Assembly: GCA_947494865.1 (NCBI GenBank)
Contig: CANMAT010000093.1
Span: 1-9,725, forward strand
DNA from: Deltaproteobacteria bacterium
Lineage (GTDB): Bacteria; Myxococcota_A; Polyangia; Polyangiales; Ga0077539
Length of the DNA stretch: 9,725 nt
Direction: 5' to 3'
The notes below the pieces were generated by a model. It was not told the origin of the DNA, made no database searches, and was given only the letters and a program-made list of their open reading frames with translations. The translations under genes and the position numbers were made by a program. Positions within the stretch are counted from its first letter, which is position 1. The number at the start of each line of letters is the position of its first letter. Of the stretch, positions 1-8,203 are shown one piece after another.

Positions 1-1041
1 GCGCAACTCGAAGGGGGCCTCGGCCGCCACGCCGACGAGGGCGACGTAGGCCGCCGCGCGGTCGTGCACGGCCCCCGCGTGGCGGCGCTCGGCGCAGGCG
101 TGGGCGAGCGCCACGAGCGACCGCGCGAGGGCGTCGGCGAGGGCGTCGGCGGCGAGGGCGCGGGCGCGGTCGACCACGCGTGCGAAGGCCGCGTCGCGTC
201 GCACGTCGTCGCGCGAGAGCGTGTGGTGCAGGTCGGGCGCGTTGACCCGCAGCGCGACGTGAGGCACGAGGGCCTCGTCGCACGCGTGCAGGAGGAGGCC
301 GCGGTTGTAGAACGCCGCGCTGGCCGCGCGCGGCGAGACGCGCAGCGCGTAGGTTACGCCCGCGGCGCGGTGCGTGAGGCTGGCGTCGCCGTCGCCCGCG
401 AGGGGGCGGTCGACGCGGGCGCTGCGGTCGGCGTCGCCGAGGCCGCGCACTTCGAACGACAGGGGAACCTCGACGTGGGGGCACCAGCGCGCGAGGGCGT
501 CGTCGGCGGCGGCCGCGAAGGCGCGCGCGGCGCCGCGCGAGCGCGCGAGGTCGAGGCGCACGGCGGTGCCGCGGCGCGGCGTCGACGTCTCGAGCTCGTA
601 GGTGAAGTCGGGCCGGAGCGTGAGGCGCAGCCCCTCGCGCGCGGCGTCGGTGCCCGTCTCGACGCGCACCATGAGGGGCTCCGGCGCGAACACCGAGAAG
701 AACCCCACGCCGAACTTGCCGATCTTCGTCGCGTCGCGATCTTTGGTAGAGCGAAACAGCACGAGCAGGCTGCGCTCGATCACGTCTTGCGTCATGCCCG
801 CGCCGTCGTCGGTGACGGCCGCGCGGAGGGTGCCCTGCGCGTCGTCGCCGTCGCCGCCCTCCCAGTCGAGGGTCACCGTGAGCGCCGTGGCGCCCGCGTC
901 GATGCCGTTCTGCACGAGCTCGCGCAGGAAGGCCATCGGGTCGGCGAACTGCCGCACCATCTGGCCCACGGCGTCGCGCACGTCGTCGCTCGCGGCGAGG
1001 GGGGCGAGCGGGTCTTGCGGGCGCGAGCGAAAGGGCGACAC
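1..1041 (-). CDS. HSP90/HtpG-like GHKL ATPase (partial, C-terminus beyond window)
   Basis: An ATP-dependent chaperone-like protein of the HSP90 branch of the GHKL (Bergerat-fold) ATPases, probably cytoplasmic; its client is unknown. The 347 visible residues show the three nucleotide-binding motifs in order. The N box is ELVQNGIDA (residues 41-49, with catalytic-type E41 and N45), the first glycine motif is DDGAGM (78-83), and the second is KIGKFGVGFFS (106-116). Further on, FYNRGLLL (244-251) and LHHTLSRDDVRRD (271-283) resemble the HSP90 middle-domain strand and its SRE loop, whose Arg contacts the ATP gamma phosphate. Here that Arg (R277) lies about 236 residues after E41, closer than in HtpG (about 300), so the protein looks compact. 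The start is GTG at 1041: an in-frame TAG lies five codons upstream and no ATG intervenes. I see no clear ribosome-binding site. No signal peptide is visible. The gene is divergent from the Asp-box gene. The family call is firm; calling it htpG would not be. Confidence 0.85.
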   Translation of the reverse strand, partial: MSPFRSRPQDPLAPLAASDDVRDAVGQMVRQFADPMAFLRELVQNGIDAGATALTVTLDWEGGDGDDAQGTLRAAVTDDGAGMTQDVIERSLLVLFRSTKDRDATKIGKFGVGFFSVFAPEPLMVRVETGTDAAREGLRLTLRPDFTYELETSTPRRGTAVRLDLARSRGAARAFAAAADDALARWCPHVEVPLSFEVRGLGDADRSARVDRPLAGDGDASLTHRAAGVTYALRVSPRAASAAFYNRGLLLHACDEALVPHVALRVNAPDLHHTLSRDDVRRDAAFARVVDRARALAADALADALARSLVALAHACAERRHAGAVHDRAAAYVALVGVAAEAPFELR

Positions 1042-1126
1042 GGCGCCGCGACTCTACTTCGAAACCCGCCCGCGCATCGCCCCCGCGACGACGTGACAGA
1101 ACATCGCCACGGCCCTCAAAAAGCGC

Positions 1127-2224
1127 ATGAAAATCGACCAGTGGACAGAACCTTCCGTGTCGCGAGGGCGCGGTTGGTGCACACTCCGCGGCCCTGTGCA
1201 GCCGCGCGCCCGACGACCCACTCCCCGCGCTCCACGTCCGCTCATCGCCGACGCCAGCGTGACGCCCGGCGCGTCGCTCTGGCTCGCGCTCGGCGGGCCC
1301 CGCACACCCGGCGGGCTGCTCGTCTCGCGCGACGGCGGCCACACCTTCCGCGAGCTTACGCGGCAAGACCCGCGCGACCCCGACGCGCACCATTTCTACT
1401 CCGTGTGCGCCCTCGACGAGCAGCACGCCTGGGCCTGCGGCGCCGCGGGCGAAGACGACACCGCCGTCGTGTGGCGCACCGCCGACGGCGGCGCCTTCTG
1501 GGAGGTGCTCATGGCCGGCGACCGCGCGCGCGGCCTCGCGGCGGGCGCCATGTACACCCAGGTGCTCTTCACCGACGCGCAGCACGGCTTCCTCGTGTGC
1601 GCCGGCGACGACATGCTCGCCACGCGCGACGGCGGGCGCACCTGGGCGCCGCTCCCCGTCGCGGGCGCGCGGCCCTTCGGGGTGTTCTTCCTCGATCGGT
1701 GGCGCGGCTGGGCGCTCTCGCACGACCTCGACGCGCACGGCGTGGCCCTCTGCACCCGGGTGTTCGCCACGCGCGACGGCGGCCGCACGTGGCGCCCCGA
1801 GGCCCACGACTTCGCGGGGCTCCCGAGCCTCGACGTCACAGGCTTCCGCGTCGACCGCGACGGCACGGCCACCCTCTGCGGCCCCGACGGCATGCTCCTC
1901 TGGGCGCGCATCGACGACGACGCCCGCGCCGTGCGCTGGCGCTTCGCGCGCGGCACCGTGGCGGGCGACCTCAACTTCGTCACCCGCTCGCCCGACGGCG
2001 CGCTGTGGGTCGCGGGCGAGCGCGGCGCGCTGCTCGTCTCGCGCGACGGCGGGGCCTCGTACGCCGAGGTGGCCACGGGCACGCGCTGCGACCTGCACGC
2101 GCTCGCGTTCGTGCCCGACGGCGCCTCCGTGGCGGGCATCGCCGTGGGCGACCGCGGCACCATGCTGCGCTTCGACCCGCGCGCGCCCGACGCGCCGCAG
2201 CGCACCGCGGCGCCCTGGCCGTAG
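1127..2224 (+). CDS. Asp-box (BNR) repeat beta-propeller protein, Ycf48/HCF136-like
   Basis: Probably a multi-bladed beta-propeller related to the Ycf48/HCF136 and sialidase-type Asp-box proteins, which act as binding or assembly scaffolds; no substrate can be named. Counting from the ATG at 1127, five Asp boxes are visible: SRDGGHTF (67-74), TADGGAFW (118-125), TRDGGRTW (166-173), TRDGGRTW (215-222) and SRDGGASY (305-312). Sialidase catalytic residues were not recognised, so an enzyme is not claimed. The start is doubtful. The ATG at 1127 has no Shine-Dalgarno, and the first roughly 38 codons are Arg/Pro-rich and use many A/T-ending codons (ACA, CCT, CGA, GCT), unlike the rest. In-frame GTG codons at 1196 or 1259 may be the true start. 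No signal peptide is evident from any of these, so a cytoplasmic location is possible. The gene ends in TAG immediately next to the opposing SEC-C gene stop. Confidence 0.8.
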   Translation: MKIDQWTEPSVSRGRGWCTLRGPVQPRARRPTPRAPRPLIADASVTPGASLWLALGGPRTPGGLLVSRDGGHTFRELTRQDPRDPDAHHFYSVCALDEQHAWACGAAGEDDTAVVWRTADGGAFWEVLMAGDRARGLAAGAMYTQVLFTDAQHGFLVCAGDDMLATRDGGRTWAPLPVAGARPFGVFFLDRWRGWALSHDLDAHGVALCTRVFATRDGGRTWRPEAHDFAGLPSLDVTGFRVDRDGTATLCGPDGMLLWARIDDDARAVRWRFARGTVAGDLNFVTRSPDGALWVAGERGALLVSRDGGASYAEVATGTRCDLHALAFVPDGASVAGIAVGDRGTMLRFDPRAPDAPQRTAAPWP

Positions 2225-3661
2225 CTACGCCGCGCTGCGACGGGGCGTCGCCGGGGTGACGGCGCAGCACTTCTTGAACTTGCGCCCCGAGCGGCAGGGG
2301 CAGGGCTCGTTGCGCCCCGCGCTGTAGACGGGGCGCGCGGGGGCGGCGTCGCGCGGGGTGACGCGCGCGGCGGCGACGAGCGTTCGGTGCAGCGACCAGG
2401 GCTCGCGCACGCGCTGGAGGATGGCCTCGGGGAGGTAGAAATCCTGCGCGCGCATCCGGGCGATGGCGGGCAGGTGGCGCAGCGCGTCGGCCACGTCGGA
2501 CTTCTCGTCGAGCACGCAGCGCAGGTCGTCGACGAGGGCCACGCGGGCCAGATCGACGGGCACGTCGCTGAGCGAGCGCCAGCCGTTCCAGTGCGCGGTG
2601 GCGGTGCGCTGCGCGAGAAAGCGCGTGGCGCCCGCGACGGCGGCGTCGACCTCGAGGCGGTCGACGTCGCGCGCGAAGGCGTGCCCGAAGGCGCGCTCGC
2701 AGTCGCGCTTGAGGAGGTGCACCGCGCGCGCAGGCCCGTCGTTGGCGGCCGGCGCCGCGCCCGGCAGGAGCGCGCGGTGCGCGGCCCTGCGGTGAAAGCT
2801 CGAGCGCCCCGCGACGGCGAAGAGTCCCATGGCGTTCTCGAGCACCTCGGCGCGCGTCGAGGCCGCGTGGAAGCCCGCGTGGCACAGGGGCACCAGGGCG
2901 TCGCCGAAGCGCGCGGTGCACCACGCCCCCGCGGCGGCGGGGGCGAAGAGGCCGTTGAGCATCGCGTCGTGGGTGAAGGCGTGGCGCACGTCGCCGAGGC
3001 CGCCGCCGAGGAGCTGCGCGAGGCGCGCGGCGTCGCCGTCGAGGCCGAGGAGGAGCAGGGTGTGCTTGAGGCCCCAGTTCGCGTCCCACCAGACGTGCAG
3101 CGCCGCGCGCTCGGCGTCGTCGAGGTCCTCCGCGGAGCACGCGCCGACGCTGATCTCGCGAAAGAACGACTGGCAGCTCCGCAGGAGGTCGCGCGTCGGC
3201 GCGAGCATCGCCACGAGGCTCTTGACCAGCATGGGCTGCATCGCCGACAGGGCGAGAAACTCCTCGCGCGAGAGGTTCTCCCCGGCGTTGAACACCCGCC
3301 GCATGAGCTTGCCGCTCGCGCGCTCGTCGGGGCACAGCCGCGCCGCCATGTCGCGCCGCTCGCGCATCGTCGCGACGCGCTCGATCACCCCGTCGAGGCA
3401 CGGGCGCGTGATCACGGGCAGGTCGACGCGCATGCCGGCGCCGAGGCAGGTGACGAAGCGCCCGTCGCGGGTCACCACCACGAAGGGCCCCTCGACGGGG
3501 TGGTCGAGCGAGAGGGCCACGCGCTCGGACCCCGCACACACGCCCGCCTCCTGCATGATGTGCCGGAGCAGCGCCGGGTCGTTGTAGAGCGACAGCGCGA
3601 GCTCCACATGATCCTGCGAGACCCGATCGAGGCGAGACAAGAAGTGGTGAGCGTGTCCCAT
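2225..3661 (-). CDS. SEC-C motif protein of unknown function
   Basis: I do not recognise the main body of this 478-residue protein. Its C-terminus carries a SEC-C zinc-binding motif, NEPCPCRSGRKFKKCC (residues 451-466), in the pattern CxC-x8-CC with C454, C456, C465 and C466. In SecA and other proteins this motif binds zinc and can mediate protein or ribosome contact. The body is mostly helical in character and has no signal peptide or membrane segment, so it is probably cytoplasmic. The region around residues 55-75 (GPFVVVTRDGRFVTCLGAGM) looks like a small beta domain. I chose ATG 3661 over the in-frame GTG at 3679 because a GGAGG lies 11 bases upstream of the ATG and nothing comparable precedes the GTG. 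The longer form would have 484 residues. The gene follows the MATE gene on the same strand after 82 bp, which contain a possible promoter of its own. Expression is high-confidence; function is open. Confidence 0.82.
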   Translation of the reverse strand: MGHAHHFLSRLDRVSQDHVELALSLYNDPALLRHIMQEAGVCAGSERVALSLDHPVEGPFVVVTRDGRFVTCLGAGMRVDLPVITRPCLDGVIERVATMRERRDMAARLCPDERASGKLMRRVFNAGENLSREEFLALSAMQPMLVKSLVAMLAPTRDLLRSCQSFFREISVGACSAEDLDDAERAALHVWWDANWGLKHTLLLLGLDGDAARLAQLLGGGLGDVRHAFTHDAMLNGLFAPAAAGAWCTARFGDALVPLCHAGFHAASTRAEVLENAMGLFAVAGRSSFHRRAAHRALLPGAAPAANDGPARAVHLLKRDCERAFGHAFARDVDRLEVDAAVAGATRFLAQRTATAHWNGWRSLSDVPVDLARVALVDDLRCVLDEKSDVADALRHLPAIARMRAQDFYLPEAILQRVREPWSLHRTLVAAARVTPRDAAPARPVYSAGRNEPCPCRSGRKFKKCCAVTPATPRRSAA

Positions 3662-3672
3662 GTGCGCCGCTG

Positions 3673-3677
3673 CCTCC
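3673..3677 (-). promoter_or_regulatory. Shine-Dalgarno site deciding the SEC-C gene start
   Basis: Read on the minus strand this is GGAGG, 11 bases before the ATG at 3661. The spacing is slightly long. It overlaps the region just inside the alternative GTG start at 3679, so it favours the ATG. Confidence 0.5.
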
Positions 3678-3706
3678 ACCTACGGAGAACGGCGGCGACG
3701 CGCCGC

Positions 3707-3736
3707 GCTATAAGGCGAGCGCGCGTTTTCTCTCGA
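3707..3736 (-). promoter_or_regulatory. candidate sigma70-type promoter for the SEC-C gene
   Basis: On the minus strand TCGAGA (3736-3731) and TATAGC (3712-3707) are separated by 18 bases, each matching four of six consensus positions. Transcription would begin near 3700 and leave a leader of about 38 bases containing the GGAGG site. TATAGC is one of very few AT-rich hexamers in this stretch. The gene could equally be read through from the MATE gene. Confidence 0.35.
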
Positions 3737-3743
3737 GGCGCCG

Positions 3744-5141
3744 TCAGAGGGTGAGCTTCTTCCACCCGCCGCGCAGAAACTTCAGCGCCATGAGGCCCGC
3801 GAGGGCCACGGCGTACACGGCCACGGCCGTCCACACGCCGGGGAGCCCGAGCCCGAGCACCATGCCGAAGAGCCACGCGAGCGGAACCAGACACAAGAAG
3901 TGCAGCGACACCTCCACGATCATCACGTAGCGCGTCTCGCCCGCGCCGAAGAGGGCCTGCGTGAGGATCATCGCCACGGCCACCACGGGCCCCATCGTGG
4001 CCATGATGCGCATCGGGACCGCCCCCGCTTCGATCACCGCGGGCTCGTGGCTGAACACCCCGAGCACGCCGCGCGGAAACGCGAACATGAACGCCCCGAT
4101 GGCGCCGAAGATCATCGCGCCGAGCTTCACGCTCGTCCACGCGTACTGCTCCGCGAGGTCGGGGTCGCCCTGGCCCATGCTCTGCCCCACGAGGGTGGCC
4201 GTCGAGGTGCCGAAGGCCATGCACGACACGAAGGTGGCGCTCAGCACCTCGATGATGATGGTGGTGGCCGCGCCGTTGTAGCTGTGCGCCGCGCCGTGGG
4301 CCATGGCCTCGGCGTCGATGCGCCCCACCACCTTGGTGAACAGCAGAAAGCCGAACATCACCACGGCCGTCGCGACGCCGCCGGGCACCGAGAGCCGCAA
4401 GAGCTGCTTGACGGTGGTGAGCGAGAGCACCCCGGGGCGATAGAAGCGAAACTGCGCGAGGTCGGCCTTGCGCAGCGTGAAGGCGACCATCACGGCGAAG
4501 CCGATCCACGTAGAGACGCACGCGGCGAGGCCCGCGCCCTCGACGCCCATCGCGGGCGCGCCCAGGTGGCCGAAGATGAACACCCAGCACAGGGCGAGGT
4601 TGATCACGTTCATGGCCACGGCGGCCACGAGGTGCAGGTGCGTCTGCCCCACGCCGTCATAAAAAGCTTTGTAGGCCGCGGTGGCGGCCATCGAGGCGAT
4701 GCCGAGGAAGCGCCAGCGCGAGTAGCCCGTGCCGAGCGCGATCACGTTGGGGTTGTCAGACAAGAGGCTGAAGGCCCACGGGAGCGTGAACCACCCCACG
4801 ACCGCGCCGACGGCGCCGCCCACGAGCGCCACCGAGGTCGCGTTGGGGAGCACCGCGCCGGCCTCTTCGAGGCGCGCCTCGCCGTAGCGCCGCGCCGTGG
4901 TGGCCTGCGTGCCCACCGAGATGGCAGAGAGAAACCCGCCGACGGCCCACAAAAACATGAGCGACGGCGTGAGCGCGAACTGACCGTCGCTGGCCACCTC
5001 GGGGGGCAGCCGACCGATGAACATCGTGTCGACCACGTTCACCCCCGTCTGGGTGAGCATCGCGAGGATCACGGGCCCCGCGAGGCCGAGGATGCGCCGC
5101 GCCTTGCGGCGGTCGAGCCAGGGGGTCACTTCTGTCGTCAT
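3744..5141 (-). CDS. MATE-family multidrug/metabolite efflux transporter
   Basis: An inner-membrane antiporter of the MATE (NorM/DinF-like) family, which exports drugs or metabolites using a sodium or proton gradient. The 465 residues fit the usual length and the expected twelve hydrophobic segments in two homologous halves. The first segment follows a short basic N-terminus (DRRKARR) and reads into GVNVVDTMFIGRLP, the typical opening of the family with its conserved Asp and Gly. Other family-like stretches are GVEGAGLAACVS at the end of the first half, LFGAGETRYVM in the second half and LPGVWTAVAV near the C-terminus. The C-terminal tail is basic (FLRGGWKK). The start ATG at 5141 begins the conserved region; the open frame continues upstream to 5345 but there it overlaps the divergent lipoprotein gene. 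No Shine-Dalgarno precedes the ATG. The substrate cannot be told from sequence. The neighbouring SEC-C gene may be co-transcribed. Confidence 0.93.
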   Translation of the reverse strand: MTTEVTPWLDRRKARRILGLAGPVILAMLTQTGVNVVDTMFIGRLPPEVASDGQFALTPSLMFLWAVGGFLSAISVGTQATTARRYGEARLEEAGAVLPNATSVALVGGAVGAVVGWFTLPWAFSLLSDNPNVIALGTGYSRWRFLGIASMAATAAYKAFYDGVGQTHLHLVAAVAMNVINLALCWVFIFGHLGAPAMGVEGAGLAACVSTWIGFAVMVAFTLRKADLAQFRFYRPGVLSLTTVKQLLRLSVPGGVATAVVMFGFLLFTKVVGRIDAEAMAHGAAHSYNGAATTIIIEVLSATFVSCMAFGTSTATLVGQSMGQGDPDLAEQYAWTSVKLGAMIFGAIGAFMFAFPRGVLGVFSHEPAVIEAGAVPMRIMATMGPVVAVAMILTQALFGAGETRYVMIVEVSLHFLCLVPLAWLFGMVLGLGLPGVWTAVAVYAVALAGLMALKFLRGGWKKLTL

Positions 5142-5150
5142 CGCGTGGCG

Positions 5151-5180
5151 CGTATACCGTCTTTCAAGCGCGAGTGACAC
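5151..5180 (-). promoter_or_regulatory. candidate promoter for the MATE gene
   Basis: On the minus strand GTGTCA (5180-5175) and TATACG (5156-5151) are separated by 18 bases and match the sigma70 boxes at four of six positions each. Only nine bases separate TATACG from the ATG at 5141, so the transcript would have almost no leader, consistent with the absence of a Shine-Dalgarno. Confidence 0.35.
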
Positions 5181-5224
5181 CCGCTCGCGAAGCCCTTCGC
5201 CCCCGCAGCCCGCCTGAAGGAACG

Positions 5225-5252
5225 TTGACAAGCCGGGTTGCTGGGCGATACG
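5225..5252 (+). promoter_or_regulatory. candidate promoter for the lipoprotein-kinase-LysM cluster
   Basis: A perfect TTGACA (5225-5230) is followed after 16 bases by GATACG (5247-5252), which matches three of six positions of the -10 consensus. The predicted transcription start near 5259 lies only a few bases before the ATG at 5263. No Shine-Dalgarno precedes that ATG. The -10 match is weak. Confidence 0.4.
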
Positions 5253-5262
5253 CACGCGGTCT

Positions 5263-6003
5263 ATGGGCTTTCCCGGTGGCCGTTCGCGTCTCTCGCTCGC
5301 CGCGCGGCTGCTCGCGCTCGCGGCTCTCGCAGCGTGCACGAGCACGCCCGACTACCCCAACTGCGAGAACGATCAGCACTGCCAGCGCGACGGCCGCCGC
5401 GAGTGGTGCGTGCAGCGCCATTGCCAGCAGTGCCGCACCACCGCCGACTGCGCCGCGAGCCAGACGTGCCTGCGCAACCGCTGCGTGGCGGGCGTGAACG
5501 CGTGCGACGGCGACAACGACTGCCTCGTGGGCCAGCTGTGCGAAGAGCACCAGTGCCGCGCGCGGCCCGAGTGCGACAGCGTGCGCCCCTGCGGCCAGGG
5601 CCGCCGCTGTGAGGCCGGCCACTGCATCGCCGCCGAGGTCGAAGACACCGACCCCGTCGAGAACCGCGGCTCGCAGTGCACCTTCACGCCGCCCGAGTTC
5701 AGCTTCGACGACGTGGCCCTCTCCGAGGGCGCGCGGCAGACGCTGCAGCGCGCCGCCGAGTGCATCCAGCGCGAGCGCACCACGCGGTACGTGCTCATCG
5801 GCCGCGCCGACTCGCGCGGCACCACGGAGTACAACCTCGCCCTCGGCGAGCGCCGCGCCCGCATCGTGCAGCGGTACATGATCTCGCTGGGCGTGCTCCC
5901 CGACCGCCTCGCGGTGTCGAGCGAGGGCTCCGAGTTCGCCTCCGGGTCCGATGAAGACGGCTGGCGCCGCGATCGTCGCGTCGATTTCCGCCTGCGCCCC
6001 TGA
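5263..6003 (+). CDS. Pal/OmpA-family lipoprotein with four tandem Cys-rich repeats
   Basis: A predicted outer-membrane lipoprotein that binds peptidoglycan through a C-terminal OmpA domain. Residues 1-24 form a lipoprotein signal ending in the lipobox LAAC, with C25 as the lipidated residue. Residues 34-121 hold four tandem four-Cys units (C34-C54, C57-C74, C81-C98, C104-C121), each C-x5-C-x5-C-x4-C except the first, whose middle gap is eight. This resembles the Dickkopf-N-like Cys-rich repeats common in myxobacterial surface proteins. The OmpA domain spans about 143-246. GRADSRGTTEYN holds D183 and DRRVDF holds R239, the Asp and Arg that bind diaminopimelate in Pal/OmpA proteins. Two more Cys (139, 167) lie around this domain. 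The ATG is the only start: an in-frame TGA is 48 bases upstream with no GTG or TTG between. The gene heads a four-gene cluster, with the CpoB-like gene 11 bp downstream. OmpA-lipoprotein is certain; true Pal function is not. Confidence 0.9.
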   Translation: MGFPGGRSRLSLAARLLALAALAACTSTPDYPNCENDQHCQRDGRREWCVQRHCQQCRTTADCAASQTCLRNRCVAGVNACDGDNDCLVGQLCEEHQCRARPECDSVRPCGQGRRCEAGHCIAAEVEDTDPVENRGSQCTFTPPEFSFDDVALSEGARQTLQRAAECIQRERTTRYVLIGRADSRGTTEYNLALGERRARIVQRYMISLGVLPDRLAVSSEGSEFASGSDEDGWRRDRRVDFRLRP

Positions 6004-6014
6004 CAGAGTAACCG

Positions 6015-6847
6015 ATGAGCCGCCGACCGAACCCTCCCCGCCTCCTCTGCGCCGTGCTCGCCCTCGCGACGCTCACCCCCGCGTGCTGGGTCACCAGCGG
6101 CGAGCACGACCGCGTGCGCGCCGAGCTCGACCACCGCCTCGGCGCCCTCGAAAACAACGACCGCCAGCGCCGCGAGCAATTGCAGCAGGCCGTCGATCAG
6201 GCCACCGCGCAGGTGCGCACCCTCAACGAGCAGCTCGAGCAGGCGCGCACGCAGACGCGCAACCTCGCCGACCTCGGCGTGCGCATCGACGCCCTCGAAG
6301 AGCGCATCCGCACCCTCAACGGCGCCCTCGACGACCTGCGCCACTCCGTCGACGAGACGGCCACCGCGCGCACGCAGACCGACGCGCGCATCACCTCCAT
6401 CGAGCGCCGCGTGGGCATCGCCCCGGCGGTCGATCCGTCGCAGATCCCCGCCGACAACGCGGCCCTCCTGGCGCTCGCGCGCGCGGCCTTCGACGCGAGG
6501 GACTACCCCCGCGCCCGCTTCCTCGTGCAGGCCCTGGTCACCCGCGCCCCGCAAGACGCGCTCGCCGACGACGCCCTGCTCATTCAAGCGCGCGCCCTCG
6601 TGATCGAGAACCGCGCGGCCACCGCGGTGCAAGACCTCAACCGACTGCTCCAGACGTACCCCAACGGCGACGCGGTGCCCGACGCCCTCGCGGTGCTCTC
6701 CGAGGCCTTCGTCAACCTGCGCATGTGCACGCAGGCCCAGCGCACCCTGCGGCTCCTCATCGAGCGCCACGGGCGCACCACCGCGGGCACGGCCGCCCGC
6801 GCGCGCCTCGAGCAGGTTCGCGCGCTCCCCCGCGAGGCCTGCGGGGG

Positions 6848-6851
<4 letters not shown>
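6015..6851 (+). CDS. CpoB/YbgF-like periplasmic coiled-coil and TPR protein, probable lipoprotein
   Basis: A 278-residue envelope protein with the architecture of CpoB (YbgF), the periplasmic partner of Tol-Pal that coordinates PBP1B activity with outer-membrane constriction. It has an N-terminal signal (residues 1-23) ending in TPAC. C24 would be a lipid anchor, but the box is atypical because Thr occupies -3 and Pro -2, so secretion as a soluble protein is an alternative. Residues about 30-138 form a long Gln/Arg/Glu/Leu-rich coiled coil (for example LEQARTQTRNLADLGVRIDA). Residues about 148-270 look like TPR repeats, including LLALARAAFDARDYPRARFL and AVQDLNRLLQTYPNGDAVPD. E. coli CpoB is of similar size and domain order. 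The gene follows the OmpA lipoprotein gene by 11 bp, the same order as pal-cpoB in classical operons. Its TGA overlaps the kinase ATG. No strong Shine-Dalgarno is seen. A generic TPR lipoprotein is the alternative. Confidence 0.82.

Positions 6852-8199
<1,348 letters not shown>

Positions 8200-8203
<4 letters not shown>

Noticed and set aside
64..2259. A 731-residue plus-strand open frame covering the HSP90-like and Asp-box genes.
   Set aside because: Its product is a low-complexity Arg/Ala/Gly/His-rich sequence with no motifs. It is the shadow of two real genes whose GC-rich third positions remove stops from other frames.
3662..3743. Possible intrinsic terminator between the MATE and SEC-C genes.
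   Set aside because: GC-rich partial inverted repeats are present, but no hairpin is followed by a T-run on the minus strand.
5142..5345. Upstream extension of the MATE reading frame to 5345.
   Set aside because: It would add 68 unconserved, non-hydrophobic residues and overlap the divergent lipoprotein gene; family similarity begins just after ATG 5141.
5164..6770. Long minus-strand open frames opposite the lipoprotein genes, ending Ala/Arg/Gly/Val-rich.
   Set aside because: They lack recognisable domains, and the plus-strand frames carry clear lipobox, OmpA and TPR motifs with normal codon bias.
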